A stretch of 64,000 nt of DNA, from assembly GCF_000372865.1 (NCBI RefSeq), contig NZ_KB889965.1, positions 4,423,786-4,487,785 of the forward strand, written 5' to 3'. A program made the position numbers and the translations under genes. Positions 26,746 to 36,228 of this stretch are shown piece after piece; the first letter of the stretch is position 1, and each line of letters begins with the position of its first letter. Source of the stretch: Methylosarcina fibrata AML-C10 (GTDB lineage Bacteria > Pseudomonadota > Gammaproteobacteria > Methylococcales > Methylomonadaceae). Below the pieces are notes generated by a model. It made no database searches. It had not been told where the DNA came from and worked only from the letters and a program-made list of their open reading frames with translations.

Positions 26746-26779
26746 TCATAATTTGTAATCCTATGATTACAAATTATGA
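26746..26779. repeat. 15-bp perfect palindrome with 4-base loop
   Basis: TCATAATTTGTAATC and its exact reverse complement GATTACAAATTATGA separated by CTAT. It lies 94 bases upstream of the AP2-like gene and covers the start of a possible small plus-strand gene. It could be an operator for a dimeric regulator or a hairpin. Confidence 0.8.
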
Positions 26780-26994
26780 CCAAAGTATGTAAAAAGGCAA
26801 GAAAAAATTTACTAGAGTCGAAAGAAATGGCCGTTAGTTATATCGTTAGTCTAAAAAGTTCTTATTTAAAGGCACTTACGGCATTCGAAGGACGCGGGCG
26901 GAAATTGAACATAAGAAATTTTGTCAGTAAAAGCTGGCATCTTTTGCGGCTTTCTCAGCTTCCGGGACAGGTGATTTCTGCCCATGGGAAATAA
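26776..26994 (+). CDS. Possible small basic protein, uncertain
   Basis: A frame of 72 residues, basic, with no recognised domain. Its ATG lies inside the right arm of the palindrome at 26746-26779 and there is no clear ribosome site. The AT-rich composition matches the adjacent AP2-like gene. An alternative ATG follows the AAAGAAATG context at 26826. It may be a real accessory gene or chance; nothing in the sequence gives a function. Confidence 0.25.
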   Translation: MTKVCKKARKNLLESKEMAVSYIVSLKSSYLKALTAFEGRGRKLNIRNFVSKSWHLLRLSQLPGQVISAHGK

Positions 26995-27100
26995 AGACAA
27001 GAAACAATTCCTACTGAATTAGTGTAAAATGCGGTTAGTCCACTCTGACGGTGGTCAGTTAATCGTATAAAAACTTAAGTTAATAATTCGGAGAAAATCG

Positions 27101-27706
27101 ATGAGCGTACTAGTTGGCAAACAAGCCCCTGATTTTACAGTTCCTGCTGTGTTGGGCGATGGACAAATTGTGGATTCCTTCACTTTCTCGCAAGCCACAA
27201 ACGGAAAATATGCCGTATTGTTTTTCTATCCGCTGGATTTCACTTTCGTTTGTCCAAGCGAGTTGATTGCTCTGGATCATCGCATCGATGATTTCAAGAG
27301 CCGGAACGTGGAAGTCATCGCCGTATCGATCGATTCCCATTTCACCCATAATGCCTGGCGTAATACGCCGGTCAACAAAGGCGGTATCGGTCCGGTGCGT
27401 TATACGATGGCGGCGGACATGGGGCATACCATTTGCCGGGATTACGACGTGGAAGCGGAAGAGCCAAAGGTGGCTTATCGAGGTACTTTTTTGATTGACC
27501 GCAACGGCATCGTTCGTCATCAGGTGGTTAACGATCTGCCTTTGGGCCGGAATATGGATGAATTGCTGCGTATGGTCGATGCTCTGCAATTCCATGAAGA
27601 GCACGGCGAAGTATGCCCTGCTGGCTGGAACAAAGGCGATGCCGGAATGAATGCAAGCCCTGCCGGAGTGGCCGAATATCTGGGCAAGAATGCGGAAAAG
27701 CTGTAA
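27101..27706 (+). CDS. Peroxiredoxin, typical 2-Cys (AhpC/Prx1 type)
   Basis: Thiol peroxidase of 201 residues that reduces hydrogen peroxide and organic hydroperoxides. The peroxidatic cysteine is in FYPLDFTFVCPSEL, the catalytic arginine region in GPVRYTMAADMGHTICRDY, and the resolving cysteine in HGEVCPAGW near the C-terminus. The terminal GVAEYLGKNAEKL is normal for this family. The ribosome site GGAGAAA precedes the ATG. A single-gene transcript is likely because a strong terminator follows. Confidence 0.96.
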   Translation: MSVLVGKQAPDFTVPAVLGDGQIVDSFTFSQATNGKYAVLFFYPLDFTFVCPSELIALDHRIDDFKSRNVEVIAVSIDSHFTHNAWRNTPVNKGGIGPVRYTMAADMGHTICRDYDVEAEEPKVAYRGTFLIDRNGIVRHQVVNDLPLGRNMDELLRMVDALQFHEEHGEVCPAGWNKGDAGMNASPAGVAEYLGKNAEKL

Positions 27707-27720
27707 GGTCGATTAAAGCC

Positions 27721-27762
27721 GATAAGGCGCATGGTTTTACCTCTCTGCGCCTTATCCTTTTT
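27721..27762 (+). terminator. Intrinsic terminator after peroxiredoxin
   Basis: 11-bp perfect stem GATAAGGCGCA / TGCGCCTTATC with a 14-base loop, followed by CTTTTTATCC. Confidence 0.88.
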
Positions 27763-27778
27763 ATCCTTGATACACAGC

Positions 27779-28066
27779 CTAACTTTTTCCGCCGGCGGCG
27801 TCCGCAATCAATTTTCTTCTGATAAAAAAGCAGGCGGCGGTGGCGATGGCGACCGGTAATTGATAGACAAGAAACGCCATCATAAAATTGCCCTGGATCA
27901 TTCCGACCAGACTCTTTACGAGGGTCAGATAAACCAGCCCCCAGGCAAGCCAGTAACCGATAAAGCCCAGCAGAGCCCACTTTAAAGGAGGCTCGCCCTT
28001 ATTCTTCGCCGTTATATAAAACCAGACCAGGACAGCGACTCCTGCAAGTCTACCGATTAATAACAT
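27779..28066 (-). CDS. Small hypothetical membrane protein
   Basis: 95 residues with three predicted helices (LLIGRLAGVAVLVWFYITA, ALLGFIGYWLAWGLVYLTLV, MMAFLVYQLPVAIATAACFFI) and a basic C-terminus. No family recognised. Convergent with the peroxiredoxin gene and divergent from the AsmA gene. The ATG at 28066 follows a pyrimidine-poor AAGGGG site on the minus strand. Confidence 0.65.
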   Translation of the reverse strand: MLLIGRLAGVAVLVWFYITAKNKGEPPLKWALLGFIGYWLAWGLVYLTLVKSLVGMIQGNFMMAFLVYQLPVAIATAACFFIRRKLIADAAGGKS

Positions 28067-28302
28067 TTGTTATACCCCTTTGTATTTAGACAATTATTTT
28101 ATTTACTCCCCGCTCCGGTTAGAATTAAACCGGCCGGCAAACCTCGGGTCGAGTATCATATTCGATTATCAGGCAACAATACATAGTTATTCCTGCAAAG
28201 GTGGACAGAATCTTCGGATTTCCGGGGCTTTGGGCGGGTCACAGGATTTTCTTAAGCAATTCAACCACCGCTCCAATCTATTTTGTCAGTGACGTATTCA
28301 GC

Positions 28303-30456
28303 ATGGCGTTTGTCGAAAAACCATTAAAAATCCTGGCGGCATTGGCGATCGGGCTGCTTTTGTCGGGGCTGACGGCCGCAGCCGTTTTATCGTTCTTCAT
28401 CGATCCCAACGCCTATAAACCTCAAATCATCGCGCTGGTCAAAGAAAAAACAGGACGCGAGCTGCAGTTGCCGGGGGAAATCGATTGGTCGGTCTTTCCC
28501 AGGCTGGGGATCAGCACCGGCCGAATCGTTCTGAACAATACTCGGGACTTTCCCGATCGGCCCTTTGCTACCGTTGAAAAAAGCGAAATTATAGTCAAAT
28601 GGTTGCCTCTTCTTAGAAGACAAGTTCAGGTGAGCCGGATCGCTTTGCAAGGGCTTCATCTGAACCTGATAAAAAACAATCAGGGCCTCGTCAATTGGGC
28701 CGATTTAATGGCCCTGAATCAGGCCGAAGCGGGAAAAAACGTGGACCTTGACGAGGCTCGGCAAGCGCCGGAAAAGAACGCCGACGCCCGAACCGATTTT
28801 GCCGTCAATGACGTCCGTCTGACGCAGGCTTCGCTCGACTGGGACAACCGGCAAAGCGGCAAGCGCATTGAGGTGAGGGACCTTGAGTTGAAAGCCGAAA
28901 ATGTGGCATTCGAGCAGCCGTCGATAATCAACGCTTCTTTCCGGATGACCAGGGCGGGCGCTCAACCGCTGCATTCGTTTCGGATCGCCTCCGAACTAAC
29001 AGTAAACCGGTATTTTGATTCATTTAATTTAACGGGTTTCGAGCTGAACTATTTGCGGGAAGACAAGACGGCCACGGCCCGCTCGTTGGCCGCGAGCCTT
29101 AAGGCCGCCGACATGACCTACGATAGGGTAGGCCAATCGATGAAAATGACGGGAGTCATGCTGGATTCCGGCGAACTTCACGTCGGCGCCGAACTGAGCG
29201 GTGAAACGATGATCGACCACCCTGCCGTCCGGGGATCGGTAGCGATTCCCCGTTTCAATCTGGCCGAATACTTGCTGCAGGCGGGTCTTGCCTTGCCGGC
29301 CATGCAGAATGCCAAGGCATTGACCGCGGTAGAGCTCCAGCTCAATTTGCTGGCGACTGCGGAGGGAATAACGCTCGAAAAAATCGCAGGCCGGGTGGAC
29401 GACACCCAGGTGAAAGGCTTCGCGAGCTTCCGGAATTTTGCCCGGCCTGAAACCGATTTTGATCTGCAACTGGACACGCTCGATGCGGATCGTTACCTGC
29501 CGCCTCAATTGAAAAAAGAGAAGCCGATGACCACGCCGGGCATCGCGCTGGCGGCCGCTTTGTCCAAATTGCCGGCCGAAACCCTGAAAGAATTGGATAT
29601 CGACGGTAATTTGTCGCTGAGTCAACTGAAAATCAATGATTTAACGCTTCAGGACGTCCGCCTTCGGATAACCGGAAAACAGGGTGAAATAACGTCGACG
29701 CAAGCGATCGGGCGGTTTTATCAGGGTGCCTACGACGGCAGCCTCAGCCTGTCGCTGCATGATGACGATGGCGCGCCGCTCTTGTCGCTTCATGAAAACA
29801 TGGACCGTGTCCGGATCGAGCCTTTGTTGAAGGATTTGAAAGGCAAGTCCTCCATGACCGGCATCATGAAACTTTCGAGCCAACTGCAAGGGCAGGGGCG
29901 TACGGCAAAAGAACTCAAATCCAGCCTGAACGGGAAAATGGATTTTCAATTCCGGGATGCCGCCGTCAAGGGATTCAACCTGCAAAAGATCATCGACGAT
30001 GTCAAGGCATTGAATAAAGAATCGGCCGTGCTCGCGCCCGGCGGGAACGAGCAGACCGTGTTTTCGGAGATCAGCGGTACGGCAAAGCTCAGCCAGGGCT
30101 TGATACAAAACGATGACCTGGTGGCCGACTCTTCGCGATTCCGGATGGACGGCAAGGGGAGCGCCAATCTGAACACCGACGGGCTGGATTATCAACTCGT
30201 AACCCGGCTGAAAAAAAACCGGGCGGCTCCGGCCGATGCCGAGCAGTTTCACAGCACCCCCGTGGTCATCCACATCGGAGGCACCTTCGGCAAGCCCGTC
30301 TATAGCCTCGACGTTTCGGCCCTGTTGACCGAAAAAAACAAGGCGAAGCTCGAAAAACTGCTGGACAAAAACAAGGAAAAAGTAGACAAGTTATTGGATA
30401 AACTCGATAAAAAACTGGGGCCCGGCGCCGGCGATTTACTAAAGAAAATTTTCTGA
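28303..30456 (+). CDS. AsmA family protein
   Basis: 717 residues from the ATG at 28303 (MAFVEKPLKILAALAIG), which opens directly into the single N-terminal membrane helix typical of AsmA. It continues with the family signature FFIDPNAYKPQIIALVKEKTGREL and the WSVFPRLGISTGRIVLNN block, and ends with the AsmA C-terminal region (LNGKMDFQFRDAAVKGFNLQ). AsmA-like proteins are inner-membrane-anchored periplasmic proteins linked to outer-membrane lipid transport and assembly. The last 35 residues are very lysine- and leucine-rich (KLEKLLDKNKEKVDKLLDK). The frame extends 34 residues upstream, without support. Confidence 0.93.
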   Translation: MAFVEKPLKILAALAIGLLLSGLTAAAVLSFFIDPNAYKPQIIALVKEKTGRELQLPGEIDWSVFPRLGISTGRIVLNNTRDFPDRPFATVEKSEIIVKWLPLLRRQVQVSRIALQGLHLNLIKNNQGLVNWADLMALNQAEAGKNVDLDEARQAPEKNADARTDFAVNDVRLTQASLDWDNRQSGKRIEVRDLELKAENVAFEQPSIINASFRMTRAGAQPLHSFRIASELTVNRYFDSFNLTGFELNYLREDKTATARSLAASLKAADMTYDRVGQSMKMTGVMLDSGELHVGAELSGETMIDHPAVRGSVAIPRFNLAEYLLQAGLALPAMQNAKALTAVELQLNLLATAEGITLEKIAGRVDDTQVKGFASFRNFARPETDFDLQLDTLDADRYLPPQLKKEKPMTTPGIALAAALSKLPAETLKELDIDGNLSLSQLKINDLTLQDVRLRITGKQGEITSTQAIGRFYQGAYDGSLSLSLHDDDGAPLLSLHENMDRVRIEPLLKDLKGKSSMTGIMKLSSQLQGQGRTAKELKSSLNGKMDFQFRDAAVKGFNLQKIIDDVKALNKESAVLAPGGNEQTVFSEISGTAKLSQGLIQNDDLVADSSRFRMDGKGSANLNTDGLDYQLVTRLKKNRAAPADAEQFHSTPVVIHIGGTFGKPVYSLDVSALLTEKNKAKLEKLLDKNKEKVDKLLDKLDKKLGPGAGDLLKKIF

Positions 30457-30527
30457 CATTGACCAAAACACATAGATTGCTTCCCTCCCTGTAACCGGGT
30501 CGTCGAAAGTCATTTCCAGCCTTAACC

Positions 30528-31598
30528 ATGTCTTCTTCCATTCCGAATTTAAGTCCGACGGTTTTTCAGCAGCACATTCTTGCCTGGTTTGACCGATGCG
30601 GCAGAAAGGATTTGCCCTGGCAGCAGAATAAGACGCCTTACCGGGTGTGGATTTCCGAAACAATGCTGCAACAGACGCAGGTCGCCACCGTCATACCGTA
30701 TTTTCAGGCTTTTACGGAACGCTTTCCCGACGTCGAAGCCCTGGGCGAGGCTTCGGTCGACGACGTGTTGCTGCTTTGGTCGGGACTGGGCTATTACAGC
30801 AGAGCCCGAAACCTCCATAAAGCGGCGCAGCGGATTGCCCGAATGCCGAGTTTTCCGGATACCCTGGAGGAACTGCTGCAACTGCCCGGAATCGGCCGGT
30901 CGACCGCAGGCGCCATCCTGAGCCTTGCATTCCATAAAAGCCACCCCATACTGGACGGAAACGTCAAAAGAGTATTGTGCCGATTCGAAGGCGTAGCAGG
31001 ATGGCCCGGCCAGGCGGCCGTGGACAAACAACTTTGGGCCCTGAGTTCACATTACACGCCTGTGGACCGGGTGGCCGATTACACGCAAGCCATGATGGAT
31101 CTTGGGGCGACCGTCTGCACCCGGAATCGTCCGAATTGCGCGGCTTGCCCTTTGGCAAGCGATTGTGCCGCCCGTCTCGCCCAGCGGATTTCCGCTTATC
31201 CGGAGGCGAAACCCCGGAAGGTCAAACCGGTAAAAGAGAGCGTCTTTTTGATTTTGAGCAATGGCGAAAATCGGATTCTGCTTGAAAAAAGGCCCCCTGC
31301 CGGAATCTGGGGCGGTTTATGGAGCCTGCCCGAGTTCGACAGCGTCGATTCGGCGTTAAATTGGTGTTCCGAGAAAAAAATCGGCATGGTCTGCCGGCAA
31401 CTCATGCCGAAGAGGCGCCATACTTTTTCCCATTATCATCTCGATTATCAGCCTCTGGTCGTCCGGACGGACGCTTTGCTCGACGATACGGTCGGGGAAG
31501 CGGATCGCAGCGTATGGCATAAAGCGGAACAGATCGAGGGTCTGGGGCTGGCCGCCCCGGTTAAACTATTGTTGCAACAGGCAATCCAATTCAACTGA
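30528..31598 (+). CDS. mutY: A/G-specific adenine DNA glycosylase MutY
   Basis: Removes adenine mispaired with 8-oxoguanine. 356 residues. The catalytic region WISETMLQQTQVATV, the helix-hairpin-helix LPGIGRSTAGAILS with catalytic Asp in ILDGNVKRVL, and the 4Fe-4S loop CTRNRPNCAACPLASDC (C-x6-C-x2-C-x5-C) are all present. The C-terminal Nudix-like domain that recognises 8-oxoG (GGLWSLPEFD) is intact. It is followed by yggX after 21 bases, a common gammaproteobacterial pair. Confidence 0.97.
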   Translation: MSSSIPNLSPTVFQQHILAWFDRCGRKDLPWQQNKTPYRVWISETMLQQTQVATVIPYFQAFTERFPDVEALGEASVDDVLLLWSGLGYYSRARNLHKAAQRIARMPSFPDTLEELLQLPGIGRSTAGAILSLAFHKSHPILDGNVKRVLCRFEGVAGWPGQAAVDKQLWALSSHYTPVDRVADYTQAMMDLGATVCTRNRPNCAACPLASDCAARLAQRISAYPEAKPRKVKPVKESVFLILSNGENRILLEKRPPAGIWGGLWSLPEFDSVDSALNWCSEKKIGMVCRQLMPKRRHTFSHYHLDYQPLVVRTDALLDDTVGEADRSVWHKAEQIEGLGLAAPVKLLLQQAIQFN

Positions 31599-31619
31599 AA
31601 CTCTAAGGGGAGACTCGTT

Positions 31620-31892
31620 ATGGCAAGAATGATTCATTGCGTAAAATTGGGAATAGAAGCGGAAGGCTTCGACGAACCGCCTTTTCCGGGGCCCCAGGGG
31701 CAGGAAATCTATGAAAAGATCTCGAAAAAGGCATGGCAGCAATGGCTGGCCAAACAAACCATGCTGATTAACGAATACCGGCTGGCCAGTTTCGACCCGA
31801 AAGCAAGAACCTTTTTAGCCGAAGAAAGAGCCAAATTCCTGTTTGAAGGAAATAACGACATGCCGGCCGGCTACGTGCCGCCCAAGCCCTGA
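31620..31892 (+). CDS. yggX: Probable Fe(2+)-trafficking protein YggX
   Basis: 90 residues, full family length. MIHCVKLGIEAEGFDEPPFPG carries the conserved cysteine, followed by the helical AWQQWLAKQTMLINEYRL and the C-terminal FLFEGNNDMPAGYVPP. YggX protects iron-sulfur proteins against oxidative damage. It lies directly after mutY, itself an iron-sulfur enzyme, with AGGGGAG before the start. Confidence 0.96.
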   Translation: MARMIHCVKLGIEAEGFDEPPFPGPQGQEIYEKISKKAWQQWLAKQTMLINEYRLASFDPKARTFLAEERAKFLFEGNNDMPAGYVPPKP

Positions 31893-32156
31893 AACGGCCA
31901 TGAGCGTTTCAGGGCAAGAGGCAGGTGCGAATTTTCGAGCATTCGATTCAAAGAGGGCGTCTCTTGACTTATCATTAACCTCTGGGTAGAAACCGCCGCT
32001 CCGGAGATCGATCGGTGGTCCGCCGGCTTGAGAAATCACGGCTGATTGCCGTTGCTTTCGGCGGTTCATTCAAGCGATGCGGGCAGTTCCGTGGCTTGCA
32101 CGGGCGTTAGTTTAGAAAACTGCATTCGCCTTATTTTATTTTGAGAAAGAAATGAC

Positions 32157-32822
32157 ATGCGATTATTACTGGTTGAAGATGATGAAATCCTTGGAGATGG
32201 ACTGGTAGCCGGTCTTAAGATGGAAGGATATGCCGTCGACTGGTTGACGAATGGAAAACTTGCCGAGGAGGCGCTAAAGACCAATGTTTACGAACTGATC
32301 GTACTGGATTTGAACCTGCCCGACCGGGATGGGCTGGATATTCTGCGAGAGCTGAGAAACCGCAAGAATGAAACGCCGGTGCTGGTATTGACCGCCAAGG
32401 ATACGATTCAGGACCGGGTGACCGGACTGGACAGCGGCGCCGACGATTTTGTAATCAAACCGTTCGACCTCAACGAAGTGTGCGCCCGGTTGAGAGCCCT
32501 GGCGAGAAGAAACGAAGGGCGGGGCACTCCGACGATCGAATACCGGGACATCGTCCTGGACCCGGCCTCGCATCAAGTCACCCTGCGCGGCGAAAAGGTC
32601 GACCTGTCGCAAAAGGAATTCGAGATATTAAGTTTTCTGATGAGCAATATCGGCAAAGTGGTATCGAGAGCCCGGCTCGAAGAGAGTCTTTACTCGTGGG
32701 ATTCGGACATTGAAAGCAACACCGTCGAAGTACACATCCACTATCTGAGAAAAAAATTGGACCCGGGCATTATCCGAACCGTCAGAGGCGTGGGCTACAT
32801 CATCGATGCCGAAGAGGATTAA
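32157..32822 (+). CDS. OmpR-family response regulator (PmrA/QseB-like)
   Basis: 221 residues: receiver domain with acidic pocket (LLVEDDE), phosphoacceptor Asp at about residue 51 in LIVLDLNLPDRDG, and lysine in DDFVIKPFDL; then a winged-helix DNA-binding domain ending TVEVHIHYLRKKLDP and RTVRGVGYII. Its stop codon touches the start of the kinase gene (TAATG overlap at 32820-32824), so the pair is co-translated. The subgroup controls envelope or metal responses in other species; the target here is unknown. Confidence 0.95.
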   Translation: MRLLLVEDDEILGDGLVAGLKMEGYAVDWLTNGKLAEEALKTNVYELIVLDLNLPDRDGLDILRELRNRKNETPVLVLTAKDTIQDRVTGLDSGADDFVIKPFDLNEVCARLRALARRNEGRGTPTIEYRDIVLDPASHQVTLRGEKVDLSQKEFEILSFLMSNIGKVVSRARLEESLYSWDSDIESNTVEVHIHYLRKKLDPGIIRTVRGVGYIIDAEED

Positions 32823-34441
32823 TGAATTATTCGCTCAGACATTTGCTATTGGTGACGTTGCTTTCGGCCACCATGCTGATTTGGGGGGTGACCGCCTTTT
32901 ACAGTTACAAGGTCACCCGGAATGAAGTCTCCGATTTATTCGATGCGGAACTGGCGCAATCGGCCAAGGTGCTTCTGACTTTCGTCGAAAGTCTGTCCCG
33001 GGACGGCTCGTTGCCGGATTACTGGAAGGGCAACCAGAGCAGTCAACTGGGCTACACCTATCCTTTGGGCAGCAAATACGAACGGAAACTGGCTTTTCAA
33101 TTGTGGTCGGAAGATAACGTGCTGTCGCCGCCGAAACCTGAAAAAAAACCGGATTTTTCGGTAGACGACTTTAAAGTGACCGAAGAGGACAGTCAGCTAT
33201 GGAACGTGTTCGAAGAATTCATGCAAACCCATACGCTGCCGCAGAAATACGAAAGAAAAATAGCTTTTCAATTGTGGTCGAAAGCGCGGGGACTGCTGCT
33301 GCGTTCCGACAGCGCGCCCAAATTTTCTTTTTCGTCGACGCTCCGGGGCTTCAGCAAGGCGATGGTGGACGGCGATTTGTGGCATATCTACAGCATTTCC
33401 AACACCAGCGGCGACTACGTCATTCACGTTGCGCAAAAAGAAGAGATCAGGACCGAATTGTCGGATGAAATTTCTCAGCAACTGGTCACTCAGTTTCTGA
33501 TTGGTCTGCCGATTCTGGGCATCTTTATCTGGCTGATCGTCGGCCACACGATGAAGCCGATCAGCCGTCTGGAAAAAGCGATTTCCAAACGCGAGGCCAG
33601 CTACCTGAAGCCCTTGAAAATCGCCAAACTGCCCAAGGAAATCGTGCCGGTAGTCAAAGAGATCAATAATCTGTTCGTGCAACTGGAAGAAGCGTTCGAA
33701 CACGAGCGCCGCTTTACCGCCGACGCCTCGCATGAGTTACGAACCCCGCTCGCCGGACTGCTGACCCAGGTGCAGGTGGCTTTGAGGACCGACGACGACA
33801 GCGTGCGCAGGCAGTCGCTGAAACGGATCGAACAGGCGGTCAACCGCATGACCTATATGGTGCAGCAACTTCTGACCTTTTCCCGGATTGAATCCGGCGC
33901 CGAATATCTGGTGAAAGAACCCATCTCGATCAGCCGGGAAGTTGTCCAGGTCATCGCGGACATCGAGCCGGAAGCGCACAAGAAGCGGATTCAGATGGAA
34001 TTCGAGGAAGAAAAAGTGCCGCCGGTCATCGCCAACAGCCAACTGATCAGCATCCTGATCCGGAACATCATCGACAATGCCATCAAATACACGCCGGTGA
34101 ACGGCATGATCATGATTTCCCTGGCCGAGAAGGAGAAAAAGGTTGAACTTTGCGTTGAAGACTCGGGGCCCGGCATTGCTCCGGATCAATATGAAAAATC
34201 TCTGGAGCGCTTTCACCGGTGTGCCGAAACAGCCAATACCGTGCAAGGCACCGGGCTCGGCTTTTCGATCGTTCAGAGGATCGCCATGAGCCACGGCGCA
34301 GAAATCCACCTGGGCGTCTCCCAGTTCGGCGGCCTGAAAGTCACCGTATCGTTCCCGCTGCCGCGAAGAAAATCGGATACACGATTACAGAAGAGACTGG
34401 GGTTATTTTCGGTCGTAAAAAACGGCAAAGCCGGGCAATGA
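32822..34441 (+). CDS. Sensor histidine kinase (QseC/PmrB-like) with duplicated sensor segment
   Basis: 539 residues, about 80 longer than usual QseC-type kinases. TM1 is at about 7-28; the periplasmic region contains two copies, 57 residues apart, of KYERK[L/I]AFQLWS (from about 85 and 142), each followed by a segment ending in a [Q/D]LW block; TM2 is near 222-242. Then HAMP, the H-box FTADASHELRTPLAGLL (His about 304), N-box NIIDNAIKYTP, and the G-boxes EDSGPGIAP and GTGLGFSIV. Only the second copy resembles the standard sensor fold ending. The pair acts with the preceding regulator. Confidence 0.94.
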   Translation: MNYSLRHLLLVTLLSATMLIWGVTAFYSYKVTRNEVSDLFDAELAQSAKVLLTFVESLSRDGSLPDYWKGNQSSQLGYTYPLGSKYERKLAFQLWSEDNVLSPPKPEKKPDFSVDDFKVTEEDSQLWNVFEEFMQTHTLPQKYERKIAFQLWSKARGLLLRSDSAPKFSFSSTLRGFSKAMVDGDLWHIYSISNTSGDYVIHVAQKEEIRTELSDEISQQLVTQFLIGLPILGIFIWLIVGHTMKPISRLEKAISKREASYLKPLKIAKLPKEIVPVVKEINNLFVQLEEAFEHERRFTADASHELRTPLAGLLTQVQVALRTDDDSVRRQSLKRIEQAVNRMTYMVQQLLTFSRIESGAEYLVKEPISISREVVQVIADIEPEAHKKRIQMEFEEEKVPPVIANSQLISILIRNIIDNAIKYTPVNGMIMISLAEKEKKVELCVEDSGPGIAPDQYEKSLERFHRCAETANTVQGTGLGFSIVQRIAMSHGAEIHLGVSQFGGLKVTVSFPLPRRKSDTRLQKRLGLFSVVKNGKAGQ

Positions 34442-34455
34442 ACGGCCTTTCTTTA

Positions 34456-34525
34456 AGAGAGGCTGTCGTAAAAGTCAATACAGAACCCTCTCCCGCGGGG
34501 AGAGGGAGCTTTTACGAGGCTCTCT
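34456..34525. repeat. Nested inverted repeat between convergent genes
   Basis: Outer arms AGAGAGGCTGTCGTAAAAG and CTTTTACGAGGCTCTCT (imperfect) enclose a perfect 9-bp hairpin CCCTCTCCC-GCG-GGGAGAGGG at 34486-34506. The inner hairpin is of a kind dispersed in many proteobacterial genomes. It probably also ends both convergent transcripts. Confidence 0.7.
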
Positions 34526-35387
34526 AAGAGTCGTCCGGTTCCTGGATCACCGGATTGACGAGCGCGCCTATTTTTTCGATTTCGACCCTGACCGTCTGGC
34601 CCGGTCGCAGATAGCCCCGCGGCGTCATTTTAACGCCGACCCCCGCCGGCGTGCCGGTGCTGATGACATCCCCGGGCTCCAGCGTCATCGCTTGCGACAG
34701 ATAGGCGACCATTTCATAGCAATTGAAAATCATCTGGCCGGTGTCGGCATTCTGGCGCAATTCGCCGTCGACCCAGGTTTTTATCGCCAGACGGTGAGGA
34801 TCGCCGATTTCGTCCGGCGTGACCAGCCAGGGACCCAACGGGCCCGCCGTATCGAACGATTTACCGATCATTAGGGTCGGCGATCGCGCCTGCCAGTCCC
34901 TGACCGACACGTCGTTGGCGACGGTGAAGCCGGCGATCACCTCGTGCGCCTTTTCGACGGGAACATGACGGCAGCGCCGGCCGATGACGAAAGCCAGTTC
35001 GCCTTCGTAATCGAGCTTGTCGGAGACTTTGGGCCGCTGAATGGCCTCGCCCGGGCCGATGACGCAGGTGCTTTGCTTGGTAAAGAAACTCGGATAGTCG
35101 GGCTTGTCCTTGCCGGTTTCGGCAATGTGATCGGCATAGTTGAGACTGATCGCCAGAAATTTGCCCGGTCTCGGCACCGGCGCTTCGAGCTTGACTTCGC
35201 GCAGGGCAAGACGGTGCCCGCCGCCGTCGATCTGCCGCTGCATCGCGGCCAGAGCCGGGGCCCCGCCGTTCAGAAAAGCGATCATGTCCGCCGGAATGTC
35301 CGGGCTGCCGGCGCTGTCAATGACGAATTCGCCGACGACGGCGCCGACGCGGGTTAATCGGTTATGAGTGAAAGTGATCAGTTTCAT
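34524..35387 (-). CDS. Fumarylacetoacetate hydrolase family protein
   Basis: 287 residues of the FAH/HpcE-type fold. The metal-binding acidic residues are seen in [16 protein letters not shown], with [28 protein letters not shown] and [11 protein letters not shown] as further hallmarks. Members hydrolyse acylpyruvates, decarboxylate oxaloacetate, or act on 2-keto acids from aromatic breakdown; the specific substrate cannot be told. Isolated between convergent hisKA and divergent rpe, with no catabolic genes nearby. Confidence 0.93.
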   Translation of the reverse strand: MKLITFTHNRLTRVGAVVGEFVIDSAGSPDIPADMIAFLNGGAPALAAMQRQIDGGGHRLALREVKLEAPVPRPGKFLAISLNYADHIAETGKDKPDYPSFFTKQSTCVIGPGEAIQRPKVSDKLDYEGELAFVIGRRCRHVPVEKAHEVIAGFTVANDVSVRDWQARSPTLMIGKSFDTAGPLGPWLVTPDEIGDPHRLAIKTWVDGELRQNADTGQMIFNCYEMVAYLSQAMTLEPGDVISTGTPAGVGVKMTPRGYLRPGQTVRVEIEKIGALVNPVIQEPDDS

Positions 35388-35488
35388 CGGCAGATTTTCC
35401 GGTATTATTACATTCCGGATATTGTATAACGAAGATTACGGGCAAAAAAAAAGTTATAATTTGCAATTTTAACCTCGAGGATAAGAAA

Positions 35489-36160
35489 ATGAACGAAAAC
35501 TGGATTGCTCCCTCCATTCTGTCCGCCAATTTCGCCAAACTGGGCGAGGAAGTGGACAACGTATTGGCCGCCGGCGCCGACATAGTGCATTTCGATGTGA
35601 TGGACAATCATTTTGTCCCCAATCTGACCATCGGCCCCCTGGTCTGCGAAGCTTTGCGCAAGCACGGCGTGACCGCGCCGATCGACGTGCATTTGATGGT
35701 TGAGCCGGTGGACCGCATCATTCCCGATTTCGCCAAGGCCGGAGCCACCTATATTACGTTTCATCCGGAAGCCTCGGTGCATATCGACCGTACCCTGCAA
35801 TTGATCAAGGACAACGGCTGCAAGGCCGGCCTGGTATTCAATCCGGGCACGCCTCTCAGCTATCTCGATTACGTCATGGACAAACTGGACATGATTCTGT
35901 TGATGTCGGTGAATCCCGGTTTCGGCGGCCAATCCTTCATTCCGTCGGCTTTGCCCAAACTGCGTGAAGTCAGAAAACGAATCGACGAGAGCGGCCTCAA
36001 TATTCGCCTGGAGATCGACGGCGGCGTCAAAACCGACAACATCCGCGAAATCAAGGCCGCGGGCGCCGATACCTTCGTTGCCGGTTCCGCCATTTTCGGC
36101 AAGCCGGATTACAAAAAAATCATCGACGAAATGCGGGCTGAAATGGCCAAGGCGGGGTAA
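35489..36160 (+). CDS. rpe: Ribulose-phosphate 3-epimerase
   Basis: TIM-barrel epimerase of 223 residues interconverting ribulose 5-phosphate and xylulose 5-phosphate, needed to close the RuMP cycle. [34 protein letters not shown] (metal His and catalytic Asp), [23 protein letters not shown] and IEIDGGVK-type [11 protein letters not shown] are all present. Ribosome site GAGGATAAG. It is 12 kb from the main RuMP block and heads the transcript with trpE-trpG, an arrangement also known elsewhere (rpe-gph-trp). Confidence 0.97.
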   Translation: MNENWIAPSILSANFAKLGEEVDNVLAAGADIVHFDVMDNHFVPNLTIGPLVCEALRKHGVTAPIDVHLMVEPVDRIIPDFAKAGATYITFHPEASVHIDRTLQLIKDNGCKAGLVFNPGTPLSYLDYVMDKLDMILLMSVNPGFGGQSFIPSALPKLREVRKRIDESGLNIRLEIDGGVKTDNIREIKAAGADTFVAGSAIFGKPDYKKIIDEMRAEMAKAG

Positions 36161-36228
36161 ATCCCGCCTTCAGGCGGACCGTTTTTCCGGTTAACCCGAA
36201 TGTGCAGATCCTTTTGACATCTCCGATA

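Noticed and set aside
27662-27703. Peroxiredoxin C-terminus GVAEYLGKNAEKL resembles the GVxKYL motif of the RuMP-block proteins
   Set aside because: This ending is normal for the 2-Cys peroxiredoxin family, so the likeness is probably coincidental.
36180-36228. Trp attenuator leader before trpE
   Set aside because: The region between rpe and trpE is too short and has no peptide with clustered Trp codons or paired terminator/antiterminator stems.
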